This document shows, piece by piece, positions 46,919 through 60,303 of a stretch of DNA of 64,000 nt (positions are counted from its first letter, which is position 1; the number at the start of each line of letters is the position of its first letter). The notes beneath the pieces were generated by a model. That model did not search any database. It was not told where the DNA came from and worked only from the letters and a program-made list of their open reading frames with translations. The stretch is taken from positions 372,001-436,000 of the forward strand of contig CANMFU010000001.1 of assembly GCA_947497295.1 (NCBI GenBank), given 5' to 3'. The stretch comes from an uncultured Roseovarius sp. Its GTDB lineage: Bacteria; Pseudomonadota; Alphaproteobacteria; Rhodobacterales; Rhodobacteraceae. Position numbers and translations under genes: made by a program.

Positions 46919-47437
46919 GTGGATAGAGCCCAGAAAGAGAAAGTGGTCGAGGAACTCGGCCAGATCTTCGAAAGCTCTGGCGTCGTAGTGGTTGCCCATT
47001 ACACCGGACTGACAGTTGCGGAAATGCAGGATCTTAGGGCGCGCGCACGCGCGGCCGAGGCATCCGTACGCGTTGCCAAGAACAAGCTCGCCAAGATCGC
47101 CCTTGATGGCAAACCCTGCGCATCTATTGCAGGCTACCTGAAGGGCATGACCGTTCTGACCTATTCCGAGGACCCCGTGGCAGCTGCCAAGGTCGCCGAG
47201 GAATTCGCCAAGGGGAACGCCAAGTTCCAGATCCTTGGCGGGGCTATGGGTGAGAACGCTCTGGACCGTGCCGGCGTCGAAGCCGTGTCGAAAATGCCTT
47301 CGCGCGACGAGCTTATCGCTCAGATCGCAAGCTGCATCGGCGCACCTGCTTCGAATATTGCCGGTGCCATTGGCGCGCCTGCTTCGAACATCGCAAGCAT
47401 CCTTACCACGATCGAGGAGCGGGCCGAAGCGGCCTGA
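46919..47437 (+). CDS. rplJ: 50S ribosomal protein L10
   Basis: A 172-residue protein that anchors L7/L12 dimers to the ribosome stalk. N-terminal [20 protein letters not shown], the [20 protein letters not shown] strand and KNKLAKIAL are family features. The C-terminal helix that binds L7/L12 contains [20 protein letters not shown], an obvious duplication. The start is GTG 46919 with GGAG 9 nt upstream. It is followed by rplL at 72 bp. Confidence 0.97.
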   Translation: MDRAQKEKVVEELGQIFESSGVVVVAHYTGLTVAEMQDLRARARAAEASVRVAKNKLAKIALDGKPCASIAGYLKGMTVLTYSEDPVAAAKVAEEFAKGNAKFQILGGAMGENALDRAGVEAVSKMPSRDELIAQIASCIGAPASNIAGAIGAPASNIASILTTIEERAEAA

Positions 47438-47509
47438 CGCAACTGAAAATTCCGGCAAGGGCATAACGCCCTGTCGTTGGAACACATCTAAAACGGAAAG
47501 CATGGAAAA

Positions 47510-47884
47510 ATGGCTGATCTGAAAAAACTGGCAGAAGAGATCGTTGGTCTGACGCTGCTCGAAGCACAAGAACTGAAAACCATCCTCAAGGACGAGTACG
47601 GCATCGAGCCCGCCGCAGGCGGCGCAGTGATGATGGCCGGCCCCGCAGAGGGCGCCGCGGCTGCCGAAGAGCAGACCGAATTCGACGTCATCCTGAAGTC
47701 GGCTGGTGCCTCCAAGATCAACGTGATCAAGGAAGTCCGCGCAATCACCGGTCTGGGCCTGAAAGAAGCCAAGGATCTGGTCGAAGCCGGCGGCAAAGCC
47801 GTCAAGGAGCAGGTCTCCAAGGAAGAAGCAGACGACGTCAAAGCCAAGCTGGAAGCAGCTGGCGCCGAAGTCGAGCTGAAGTAA
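47510..47884 (+). CDS. rplL: 50S ribosomal protein L7/L12
   Basis: A 124-residue stalk protein that recruits elongation factors. N-terminal dimer domain [20 protein letters not shown], Ala/Gly-rich hinge near residues 36-52, and C-terminal domain with [20 protein letters not shown] and [19 protein letters not shown], all family features. The last ribosomal-protein gene of the block. Confidence 0.98.
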   Translation: MADLKKLAEEIVGLTLLEAQELKTILKDEYGIEPAAGGAVMMAGPAEGAAAAEEQTEFDVILKSAGASKINVIKEVRAITGLGLKEAKDLVEAGGKAVKEQVSKEEADDVKAKLEAAGAEVELK

Positions 47885-48197
47885 TTGCAGGGGAATTGGA
47901 CCGGGCACATGTCCCGGGCCTGACCCCGCCTAATCTGGCTGGATCCGGAATTCCCGGGTCCAGCCGAACCTGTCTTGGACAGGCCCTCATGCGCCAGATG
48001 CTGCGCCGGTCACGATACCGGCATGTGCAGTTGCGGCGCAGGGCAGGGGGCTTATCTCAGGCGAGGTTCGTGCGATCGGGAGGCCGTCTTTGGGACGATG
48101 GCCATGAATGGATCGCACTCCCGCTCTCTCTGATGGCCGTGCGGCTGGGGCCCGACAGCACGCGCGACCGTTGAGAAATTGAAAGGTGACCAGACAC
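47885..48197 (+). promoter_or_regulatory. rplL-rpoB intergenic region with stable hairpins
   Basis: A 313-bp non-coding region. A 12-bp stem (one G-T pair) at 47937-47948 / 47954-47965 with a 5-nt loop is the most stable, and GCCGGT / ACCGGC at 48005-48022 lies inside an outer CTGC / GCAG pair. Neither has a U tract. In enterics this gap holds an attenuator and an RNase III site, so a processing or partial-termination role is plausible. No gene is seen. Confidence 0.5.
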
Positions 48198-52333
<4,136 letters not shown>

Positions 52334-52334
<1 letters not shown>

Positions 52335-52379
52335 AAAATTCGCAGAAATTTTCTTGCTTCGGTTTTTCGCGAAAAACCG
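52334..52379 (+). promoter_or_regulatory. Two AT-rich hairpins between rpoB and rpoC
   Basis: GAAAATT / AATTTTC (7-bp stem, 6-nt loop, 52334-52353) and CGGTTTTT / AAAAACCG (8-bp stem, CGCG loop, 52360-52379) lie back to back directly after the rpoB stop. They are AT-rich in a GC-rich region. They may protect or separate the two coding parts of the transcript. They are not followed by a run of T that would make a terminator. Confidence 0.5.
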
Positions 52380-52422
52380 GGGCATTCCCCTTTCCGGCCT
52401 ACCCAAAATTCGAGGTAACTAA

Positions 52423-55400
52423 ATGAACCAGGAACTGACAAACAACCCGTTCAATCCAGTCGCGCCGACGCAGGTTTTCGACGAGATCCGCGTCACACTG
52501 GCGTCTCCGGAGCGTATCCTGTCGTGGTCCTACGGCGAGATCAAGAAGCCCGAGACGATCAACTATCGCACGTTCAAGCCCGAGCGGGACGGCCTGTTCT
52601 GCGCGCGTATCTTTGGCCCGATCAAGGATTACGAGTGCCTGTGCGGCAAATACAAGCGCATGAAGTATCGCGGCGTCGTCTGCGAAAAATGCGGTGTCGA
52701 AGTTACGCTGCAAAAGGTCCGCCGCGAGCGGATGGGCCATATCGAACTGGCGGCACCTTGCGCACATATCTGGTTCCTGAAATCGCTGCCCTCGCGCATC
52801 GGTCTCATGCTGGACATGACGCTGCGCGATCTGGAGCGGGTGCTTTATTTCGAGAACTACGTCGTGATCGAGCCGGGCCTGACGGACCTCACCTACGGCC
52901 AGATGCTGACCGAAGAGGAATTCATGGACGCGCAGGATGCTTACGGCATCGACGCCTTCACCGCCAATATCGGCGCCGAGGCGATCCGCGACATGCTGGC
53001 CCAGATCGATCTGGACTCCGAGGCCGAGAACCTGCGCGCCGATCTGGCGGAGGCTACTGGCGAGTTGAAGCCCAAGAAAATCATCAAGCGTCTGAAGGTC
53101 GTCGAGTCGTTCCTGGAATCCGGCAACCGGCCTGAGTGGATGGTGATGACGGTCATTCCGGTGATCCCGCCAGAGTTGCGCCCGCTGGTGCCGCTGGACG
53201 GGGGGCGTTTTGCGACGTCTGACCTGAACGACCTTTACCGCCGGGTCATCAACCGCAACAACCGTCTCAAGCGTCTGATCGAGCTGCGCGCGCCCGACAT
53301 CATCGTGCGCAACGAGAAGCGGATGTTGCAGGAATCCGTTGACGCCCTCTTTGACAACGGCCGCCGTGGCCGTGTCATCACCGGCGCCAACAAGCGTCCG
53401 CTGAAGTCGCTGTCGGACATGCTGAAAGGCAAGCAAGGCCGCTTCCGCCAGAACCTTTTGGGCAAGCGCGTCGACTTCTCGGGCCGCTCCGTCATCGTGA
53501 CGGGACCGGAACTGAAACTGCACCAGTGCGGTTTGCCCAAGAAAATGGCGCTGGAGCTGTTCAAGCCGTTCATCTACAGCCGCCTTGAGGCCAAGGGGCT
53601 CAGCTCTACTGTCAAGCAGGCGAAAAAGCTGGTCGAAAAGGAGCGTCCCGAGGTTTGGGATATCCTCGACGAGGTCATCCGCGAGCATCCTGTGATGCTG
53701 AACCGCGCGCCGACGCTGCACCGCTTGGGCATTCAGGCGTTCGAGCCGATCCTGATCGAAGGCAAGGCGATCCAGCTGCATCCGTTGGTCTGCTCGGCTT
53801 TCAACGCCGACTTTGATGGCGACCAGATGGCCGTTCACGTGCCTCTCAGCCTTGAGGCGCAGCTGGAATGCCGCGTTTTGATGATGTCGACGAACAACGT
53901 TCTGTCGCCTGCCAACGGCGCGCCGATCATCGTGCCGTCGCAGGACATGATCCTGGGCCTGTACTACACCACGCTGGAGCGTGCGGGTATGAAGGGCGAG
54001 GGCATGATGTTCTCATCCATCGACGAGGTTCAGCACGCGCTGGACAGCGGCGAGGTGCATCTGCACGCGCGCATCACCGCCCGCATTCCGCAGATTGATG
54101 CCGAGGGCAATCAGGTGTTCGAACGGTTTGAGACGACACCGGGCCGCGTGCGGCTGGGCGCGCTTCTGCCCAAGAACGCCAAAGCGCCATTCAGCTTGGT
54201 CAACCGTCTTCTGCGCAAGAAGGAAGTGCAGCAGGTCATCGACACCGTCTACCGCTATTGCGGCCAGAAGGAATCGGTCATCTTTTGCGACCAGATCATG
54301 ACGATGGGCTTCCGCGAAGCGTTCAAGGCAGGCATTTCGTTCGGCAAGGACGACATGGTCGTTCCTGAAAACAAGTGGGACCTTGTTGGCGAGACGCGCG
54401 ATCAGGTCAAAGGCTTTGAGCAGCAGTATATGGACGGCCTGATCACTCAGGGCGAGAAATATAACAAGGTGGTCGATGCCTGGTCGAAATGTAACGATCA
54501 GGTCACCGAGGCGATGATGAACACCATCTCGGCCAGCAAGATGAACGAGAGTGGCGTCGAAGCGGAGCCAAATTCGGTCTACATGATGGCCCACTCGGGC
54601 GCCCGTGGTTCGGTCACCCAGATGAAGCAGCTGGGCGGTATGCGCGGCCTGATGGCAAAGCCGAACGGCGACATCATCGAAACGCCGATCATCTCGAACT
54701 TCAAGGAAGGTTTGACCGTTCTTGAATACTTCAACTCGACCCATGGCGCGCGTAAGGGTCTATCCGACACCGCCCTGAAAACGGCGAATTCGGGTTATCT
54801 GACCCGCCGTCTGGTGGACGTGGCGCAGGATTGCATCGTGCGCGAGCATGATTGCGGCACCACCCGCGCCATCACCACCGAAGCGGCCGTCAACGATGGC
54901 GAGGTCGTCTCGTCCATCGGCGAGCGTCTGCTTGGCCGCGTCGCGTCCGAAGACATCTTGCGCCCCGGCACCGAAGAAGTGCTGGTCAAAGAAGGTCAAC
55001 TGATCGACGAGGTCACCGCTGATGTGGTCGAGGAGGCGGCAGTTCAGACCGCGCGCATCCGTAGCCCGCTGACCTGCGAGGCTGAAGATGGCGTTTGCGC
55101 CATGTGCTACGGGCGCGACCTTGCGCGCGGCACCATGGTGAACCAGGGCGAGGCTGTCGGCATCATTGCCGCGCAGTCGATCGGTGAGCCGGGCACGCAG
55201 CTGACGATGCGGACATTCCACATCGGCGGCGTTGCGCAGGGTGGTCAGCAATCGTTCCTTGAGGCCAGCCAGGCCGGCAAGATTGCGTTCGACGGCGAGC
55301 AGACGCTGGAAAATGCGGCAGGCGATATGCTGGTCATGGGCCGGAACATGAAGCTGCTGATCCTGGGCGAGGGCGATGTCGAACTGGCCAGCCACAAGGT

Positions 55401-56652
55401 TGGCTACGGCACCAAGCTGCACGTCAAGGCGGGCGATACTGTCGGTCGCGGCGACAAGCTGTTTGAATGGGATCCCTACACCCTGCCGATCATCGCCGAG
55501 AAATCCGGTACAGCGAAATTCGTTGACCTCGTGACGGGCGTTGCCCTTCGCGACGAAACGGATGATGCCACCGGCATGACCCAAAAGATCGTGATGGACT
55601 GGCGTGCGGCCCCCAAGGGCAACGAGCTGAAGCCAGAGATCTTTATCGTCGGCGAAGACGGCGAGCCGATGCGCAACGATGCGGGCAACCCTGTCAGCTA
55701 TGCGATGTCGGTTGACGCGATCCTGAGCATTGACGAGGGTGACGAGGTCAAGATGGGCGACGTCGTCGCGCGTATTCCGCGCGAGGGTGCCAAGACCAAG
55801 GACATCACCGGTGGTTTGCCGCGTGTGGCCGAACTCTTTGAGGCGCGCCGCCCCAAGGATCACGCCATCATCGCGGAAATCGACGGCTATGTGCGCTACG
55901 GCAAGGACTACAAGAACAAGCGCCGTATCTCGATCGAGTCTGCCGAAGATCCGGATCACAAGGTCGAATACATGGTCCCCAAGGGCAAGCACATCCCGGT
56001 TGCGGAAGGTGATTTTGTCCAGAAGGGTGACTACATCATGGACGGCAACCCGGCGCCGCATGACATCCTTGCCATTATGGGTGTCGAGGCGCTGGCGGAC
56101 TACATGATCGACGAAGTGCAGGACGTTTACCGCCTGCAGGGTGTGCGGATCAACGACAAGCACATCGAAGTCATCGTGCGCCAGATGCTCCAGAAATGGG
56201 AAATCCAGGACAGCGGCCAGACCACGCTGCTGAAGGGCGAGCATGTGGACAAGGCCGAGTTTGACGCCGTGAATGAGAAGGCTTTGAAAAAGGGCGTTCG
56301 TCCCGCAACGGGCGAGCCTATCCTGCTGGGCATCACCAAGGCGAGCTTGCAAACCCGCAGCTTCATCTCGGCGGCGTCCTTCCAGGAGACGACGCGCGTG
56401 CTGACCGAAGCATCGGTTCAGGGCAAGCGGGACAAGCTGGTGGGCCTCAAGGAAAACGTCATCGTGGGCCGCCTGATCCCGGCGGGCACCGGCGGCGCTA
56501 CGCAGGACATGCGCAAGATCGCAGCCAGCCGCGACAACGTCGTGATCGAAGCGCGCCGGGAGGAAGCCGCAGCGGCCGCCGCCCTTGCTGCTCCGGTCAT
56601 GGACGAGGGCGACGAAAGTCTGGTTGAAACACCGGAAAACCGCGACGAATAA
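52423..56652 (+). CDS. rpoC: DNA-directed RNA polymerase subunit beta'
   Basis: A 1409-residue subunit. N-terminal zinc cysteines are in [20 protein letters not shown] with CGVEVT. The active-site Mg motif [12 protein letters not shown] is at residues 461-472, and the trigger loop/bridge region includes [20 protein letters not shown] and [19 protein letters not shown]. The start ATG follows GAGGTAACTAA. The acidic C-terminus ends [14 protein letters not shown]. Strong terminator at 56671. Confidence 0.99.
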   Translation: MNQELTNNPFNPVAPTQVFDEIRVTLASPERILSWSYGEIKKPETINYRTFKPERDGLFCARIFGPIKDYECLCGKYKRMKYRGVVCEKCGVEVTLQKVRRERMGHIELAAPCAHIWFLKSLPSRIGLMLDMTLRDLERVLYFENYVVIEPGLTDLTYGQMLTEEEFMDAQDAYGIDAFTANIGAEAIRDMLAQIDLDSEAENLRADLAEATGELKPKKIIKRLKVVESFLESGNRPEWMVMTVIPVIPPELRPLVPLDGGRFATSDLNDLYRRVINRNNRLKRLIELRAPDIIVRNEKRMLQESVDALFDNGRRGRVITGANKRPLKSLSDMLKGKQGRFRQNLLGKRVDFSGRSVIVTGPELKLHQCGLPKKMALELFKPFIYSRLEAKGLSSTVKQAKKLVEKERPEVWDILDEVIREHPVMLNRAPTLHRLGIQAFEPILIEGKAIQLHPLVCSAFNADFDGDQMAVHVPLSLEAQLECRVLMMSTNNVLSPANGAPIIVPSQDMILGLYYTTLERAGMKGEGMMFSSIDEVQHALDSGEVHLHARITARIPQIDAEGNQVFERFETTPGRVRLGALLPKNAKAPFSLVNRLLRKKEVQQVIDTVYRYCGQKESVIFCDQIMTMGFREAFKAGISFGKDDMVVPENKWDLVGETRDQVKGFEQQYMDGLITQGEKYNKVVDAWSKCNDQVTEAMMNTISASKMNESGVEAEPNSVYMMAHSGARGSVTQMKQLGGMRGLMAKPNGDIIETPIISNFKEGLTVLEYFNSTHGARKGLSDTALKTANSGYLTRRLVDVAQDCIVREHDCGTTRAITTEAAVNDGEVVSSIGERLLGRVASEDILRPGTEEVLVKEGQLIDEVTADVVEEAAVQTARIRSPLTCEAEDGVCAMCYGRDLARGTMVNQGEAVGIIAAQSIGEPGTQLTMRTFHIGGVAQGGQQSFLEASQAGKIAFDGEQTLENAAGDMLVMGRNMKLLILGEGDVELASHKVGYGTKLHVKAGDTVGRGDKLFEWDPYTLPIIAEKSGTAKFVDLVTGVALRDETDDATGMTQKIVMDWRAAPKGNELKPEIFIVGEDGEPMRNDAGNPVSYAMSVDAILSIDEGDEVKMGDVVARIPREGAKTKDITGGLPRVAELFEARRPKDHAIIAEIDGYVRYGKDYKNKRRISIESAEDPDHKVEYMVPKGKHIPVAEGDFVQKGDYIMDGNPAPHDILAIMGVEALADYMIDEVQDVYRLQGVRINDKHIEVIVRQMLQKWEIQDSGQTTLLKGEHVDKAEFDAVNEKALKKGVRPATGEPILLGITKASLQTRSFISAASFQETTRVLTEASVQGKRDKLVGLKENVIVGRLIPAGTGGATQDMRKIAASRDNVVIEARREEAAAAAALAAPVMDEGDESLVETPENRDE

Positions 56653-56670
56653 GCGTCTGCAAATCTACTG

Positions 56671-56704
56671 AAAAGGGGCCTCGTGGCAACGCGGGGCCCT
56701 TTTT
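56671..56704 (+). terminator. Rho-independent terminator of the rpoBC operon
   Basis: A 13-bp stem with two G-T pairs, AAAAGGGGCCTCG at 56671-56683 and CGGGGCCCTTTTT at 56692-56704, with an 8-nt loop and the T5 run inside the 3' arm. This is the strongest terminator in the window and closes the ribosomal/polymerase block. Confidence 0.9.
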
Positions 56705-56867
56705 GCATGTGCCGCCCTGCAGTCGATAAATGCCCGCGTCACCGGCAAAATGCGCGGATGATGTGCGTAAGACTTAGGCACGCGGAGCCGACAGCGGAGC
56801 GCGCATCGCTGGGAGCTTCACCAGATTGACCGATTTTTTTTGGGGGGGCGAGACGAATAATGCGATA

Positions 56868-56897
56868 CCGGCGGGCGGCTGATGTGCCGCCCGCCGG
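56868..56897 (-). terminator. Terminator-like hairpin after dctM
   Basis: A 12-bp perfect GC stem CCGGCGGGCGGC / GCCGCCCGCCGG with a 6-nt loop lies 19 bp after the dctM stop on the minus strand. No T run follows directly; a G7/T8 run (minus-strand C7A8) lies 21 bp further. It probably ends the TRAP operon with help from Rho. Confidence 0.6.
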
Positions 56898-56915
56898 GGC
56901 GGGCTTGGGGCTGTC

Positions 56916-58229
56916 TTAGAAGATGATGCTCGGCAGCCAGAGCGCGATCTGCGGGAACATGAATACCAGCGCCAGCCCGATGATCTGTAGCGCGACAAAC
57001 GGCAGCGCGGACATGTAGATATCGCCGATGGTGACATGCTTGGGTGCGACTGATCTCATGTAGAACAGGTTGTAGCCAAAGGGCGGTGTCAGATAGGCCG
57101 ACTGCATGCTGAGGATGAACAGTACCGCGAACCACGTCGTGTCAAAGCCCAGATCACGCACGATGGGCACAAATAGCGGCACCGTGATGAACACGATGGC
57201 GAAATCGTCCAGAAACATGCCCAGGATGAAGTACGTAATCAGCATCGTAATGATAACGATGTTCGGCGACAGATCGTAATCCTCGATCAACTCTCCCACG
57301 ACCATGCCGGCGCCGACGCCTACGTAGATCTTGGAGAAGAAGACGGCGGCGATGGTGATCCACATCAGCATACCCATCAGCTTGGTCGTGGACAGCATCA
57401 CATAGCGCAGCGTTTCCCAGCTGAGGCGGCGTTGAATGGCTGCGATCAGCAGCGCGCCGAAGGCACCGATGGCTGATGCCTCGGACGGGGATGTGATGCC
57501 GCCGATGATGCAGCCCAGCACCGTAAAGATCAGCAGGCCGGGTGCGATCAGGAAGCGCAGGGATTTCAGCTTTTCGGTCGTGGTGAATTGCTCTTCGGCA
57601 GGGGGGCCGAGGGTGGGATTGATGCGGCAGCGGATCAGGATGTAGATGATATAAATCGTCGCCAGCATCAGGCCCGGCATCAGTCCGGCAGCAAATAATT
57701 TGCCCACGGAATCGCGGCTGAGGAAGGCGTAGATGATCATCAATACGCTGGGCGGGATCAGAAACCCGAGCGCGCCGCCAGCCATGATCGTACCTGTGAC
57801 CAGCCGCTTGTCATAACCCCGGTTCAGCATGGCGGGCAGGGCTATGATGCCAAGGCTGACAGTAGCCGCGCCAGACACACCAGCCATCGCGGCGATCAGC
57901 GCGCAGATGATGACCGTGCCGATGCCCAGACCGCCGGGCAGGCGGCCCATCAGCTTGTGAATCATCTCGAACAGATCGTCGGTGATGCCCGAGCGTTGCA
58001 GCACCAGCCCCATGAAGATGAACATCGGCAGCGCCACCAGCAGGAAGTTATCCATGGCGCTGTATGTGGATGACACCAGCAGATCGAGGCCGCCGTCGCC
58101 GTAGATTGCATAGGCGCTGCCAATGCCGCAGATGGTTAATGCCCATGCCAGTGGGGCCCCGAGCGCCATCAGCACCAGCATTGACGCGAACATGATGCCG
58201 GTAATGGCGAGCGGGTCCAGATTTTCCAT
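56916..58229 (-). CDS. TRAP transporter large permease subunit (DctM family)
   Basis: A 437-residue polytopic membrane protein with about a dozen hydrophobic helices and the DctM patterns MFIFMGLVLQRSGI, AAMAGVSGAATVSLG, GALGFLIPPSV, ITSPSEASAIGAFGALL and SAYLTPPFGYNLFYM. It is the sodium-driven translocation subunit of a tripartite transporter. The start ATG at 58229 lies 44 bp after dctQ. The substrate is set by the binding protein and cannot be read. Confidence 0.95.
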   Translation of the reverse strand: MENLDPLAITGIMFASMLVLMALGAPLAWALTICGIGSAYAIYGDGGLDLLVSSTYSAMDNFLLVALPMFIFMGLVLQRSGITDDLFEMIHKLMGRLPGGLGIGTVIICALIAAMAGVSGAATVSLGIIALPAMLNRGYDKRLVTGTIMAGGALGFLIPPSVLMIIYAFLSRDSVGKLFAAGLMPGLMLATIYIIYILIRCRINPTLGPPAEEQFTTTEKLKSLRFLIAPGLLIFTVLGCIIGGITSPSEASAIGAFGALLIAAIQRRLSWETLRYVMLSTTKLMGMLMWITIAAVFFSKIYVGVGAGMVVGELIEDYDLSPNIVIITMLITYFILGMFLDDFAIVFITVPLFVPIVRDLGFDTTWFAVLFILSMQSAYLTPPFGYNLFYMRSVAPKHVTIGDIYMSALPFVALQIIGLALVFMFPQIALWLPSIIF

Positions 58230-58273
58230 TCAGTGTATCCTTGATACGGCCATGGCGCGCGTCGCGCTGCCGG

Positions 58274-58894
58274 TCAGCGTTTGCGCGATGCGCCTGTGTC
58301 CACGGCCTCGGCCACGTCACCGTCCAGCATGGAGGGCAGCAGCTCGGGGTCGATATCGCTCTCGTATTCGGTCTCGCGCGGGTCGTTATAATCGACGTTG
58401 AACAGCGTCAGGATGGCACGCACCAATTCGGCGATATTTTGCAGCATGACCAGCCCGACGGCGACGGGAATGACCGTCTTGATCGGGTAAACTGCCGGCT
58501 GCCAAACGCTTTTGTTCGAATATTCCAGCACGGCCCAGCTCTCGGCGGCAAAGGCGACGGACAATTTCAAGAAGATGCTGAGGACCGCCAGCCCGACAGA
58601 CCAGATGATCACGTCGCAAAACGCCTGACCGCGGCGGGGCAGCGCGCCCCAGATCACTTCGCTGCGCACGTGCCCGCGGTGACGCAAAGTGTAGCAGCCG
58701 GCCAGCATACAAAATGCACCATACAGCATGGTGCTGCTCTCATGGGCCCAGGTCGTTGGCGAATCCAGGAAATACCGGAAGACGATTTCGATCATCAGAA
58801 CGGCGATCATACCCAGCGTCAGCCAGGAAATGGCCCGCCCGACAAATTCGGACAGGCCATCCTGAGCGACAAGATATCTTGTCACCCAGACCAT
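58274..58894 (-). CDS. TRAP transporter small permease subunit (DctQ family)
   Basis: A 206-residue membrane protein with four predicted helices (residues near 20-40, 50-70, 92-115 and 140-160) and the DctQ pattern FVGRAISWLTLGMIAVLMIE and ALPRRGQAFCDVIIWSVGL. It pairs with the large permease. Its ATG overlaps the dctP stop (TGATG). The charged C-terminal tail of about 40 residues is longer than usual. Confidence 0.93.
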   Translation of the reverse strand: MVWVTRYLVAQDGLSEFVGRAISWLTLGMIAVLMIEIVFRYFLDSPTTWAHESSTMLYGAFCMLAGCYTLRHRGHVRSEVIWGALPRRGQAFCDVIIWSVGLAVLSIFLKLSVAFAAESWAVLEYSNKSVWQPAVYPIKTVIPVAVGLVMLQNIAELVRAILTLFNVDYNDPRETEYESDIDPELLPSMLDGDVAEAVDTGASRKR

Positions 58895-59916
58895 CAGAGG
58901 CGACCTTGCGCCTTGGCGTTTTCAATCAGCAATTCGATCAGCTTGTCGTTACGCTCGGAGCGGGCGGCCTCTTCTTGCCAGACTTCTTGCGCCGCGATCG
59001 TCAGCTGCTTGGAATCTTCCGCCGGGAGGGTTGCAAAGGTAAAGACACCGCCCTTTTCCTCGACCGACTTGTTGCCGTCGGCCAACCAGTCGTTGAGATC
59101 CTGCGCATAAGCTGCAATTGCGTCCTGCATGATTGTTTTATGTTCGTCCGACAGGGCATTCCACGTGTCGGGATTGGCCAGATACGTATCGGTCCAGCCC
59201 GGCATCAGCATGTTCAGGCGGGTGTAATGTGTCGCTGTCTCGTTCAGCTTCAGCTGCTCGTATTCGACGGGACCGCCATAGATCGCGCCATCGATAAGGT
59301 TGGTCGACAGGCCAATATACAGCTCGCCTGCGGGTAGATAAACGGTCTGAATTCCCAGGCTGCCCAGAACCTTGCCGATTTGCGCCGTGGCGCGGATCTT
59401 GCGGCTTTTCAGGTCTTCGAGCGATGTGACCGGCTCTTTGGTCAGCAGGTCGTAATCATGGCCCCAGCCCTTGCCCAGATAGACGACGCCGGCCTCTTCG
59501 TAGGCCTCGTTCAGGATCGCATCGACAGGCTCGCTGGCGAAAAACGTCTTGGCCTCTTCGATGCTGGTCCAGCCGCCGGGAAGACCGGCCTCGATATTGC
59601 CGATATCAACCTGACCCGACCAGTAGCTGCCGACGCCATGCGCGATGTCGATAGAACCCTTGGACGTGGCCTCAAGAAGTTGGTCGCTGGCGACCAGCTC
59701 GCCGCCGTGGAACACCTGAACGCGCAGATCACCGCCGGACTGTTCTTTGACGGTGTCGCGAAATTTCTTGATGACATGGTCGATTTCAGTGCCGAAATAG
59801 GTGTGGAACCGCAGGCGCGTGGTGTCTGCACTTGCCGCGGGTGCGATAGCGGTCAGCGCGAGGGCGCCCGACACGGCCGCAAGCGCGGCGCGGCGGGTGA
59901 ATAGGCTGAATTTCAT
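58894..59916 (-). CDS. TRAP transporter substrate-binding protein (DctP family)
   Basis: A 340-residue periplasmic binding protein. Residues 1-30 form a signal peptide with twin Arg-like FTRRAALAAV and cleavage near AASA-DTT. The DctP-type pattern includes FHTYFGTEIDHVIKKF, VQVFHGGELVASDQLLEATS, the carboxylate-binding segment KSRKIRATAQIGKVLGSLGI, and LIDGAIYGGPVEY. The invariant Arg in IRATAQ probably contacts a carboxylate. The ligand is unknown. A strong GGAGGAG precedes the start. First gene of dctPQM. Confidence 0.94.
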   Translation of the reverse strand: MKFSLFTRRAALAAVSGALALTAIAPAASADTTRLRFHTYFGTEIDHVIKKFRDTVKEQSGGDLRVQVFHGGELVASDQLLEATSKGSIDIAHGVGSYWSGQVDIGNIEAGLPGGWTSIEEAKTFFASEPVDAILNEAYEEAGVVYLGKGWGHDYDLLTKEPVTSLEDLKSRKIRATAQIGKVLGSLGIQTVYLPAGELYIGLSTNLIDGAIYGGPVEYEQLKLNETATHYTRLNMLMPGWTDTYLANPDTWNALSDEHKTIMQDAIAAYAQDLNDWLADGNKSVEEKGGVFTFATLPAEDSKQLTIAAQEVWQEEAARSERNDKLIELLIENAKAQGRL

Positions 59917-60303
59917 ATATAATCTCCTCCGGGTTGGACGCCGTGGCGTCCTTGATTGGGGCTTTCGCCGAATCTGTTTCGACGCCCCCTTTTTGCGCCC
60001 CTTTCGACAGGGCTTGGAGAGTGAGCCTACATCATGGTCTATACTGCCGGCAATGATAATGTTAGAAACGAGCGGCAGGAGCGGGGAAAGTATCGCAACA
60101 GGGCGATTTTACGCAATAATCGCAAAGTGACGGGACATTTGGAAACAACTAGCCTTAAAGTAGTGTGGCGGTGGGCCAAGGATTCTGTGGCGGCGGCCAA
60201 GCTGCGTTTTCAATCAAAGCTTGGCACAAGCAACAGCACGCTTCAAGATCCGCAAGCAAACAGCCTGCACGAGCGGACAAGCACCAACAGGAGAAAGCCA
60301 AAA
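59917..60303. other. 387-bp divergent regulatory region between dctP and the ATP-grasp gene
   Basis: No gene is supported. Near the dctP end it holds a perfect dyad at 59936-59951. Further on there is TCTATACT near 60039 that could be part of a plus-strand -10. The last 270 bp before the ATP-grasp ATG are open in the same frame without a stop but lack protein-like character, so they are taken as leader, with a longer N-terminus not fully excluded. Confidence 0.5.
59936..59951. promoter_or_regulatory. Perfect dyad upstream of the dctP ribosome site
   Basis: GGACGCC GT GGCGTCC forms an exact 7-bp inverted repeat 20 bp before the dctP ATG, just ahead of the GGAGGAG ribosome site. It may be an operator or, in the mRNA, a hairpin that limits ribosome access. 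No known regulator family is identifiable from it. Confidence 0.4.

Noticed and set aside
54760..56352. 530-codon minus-strand frame
   Set aside because: Shadow of rpoC; no protein-like pattern.
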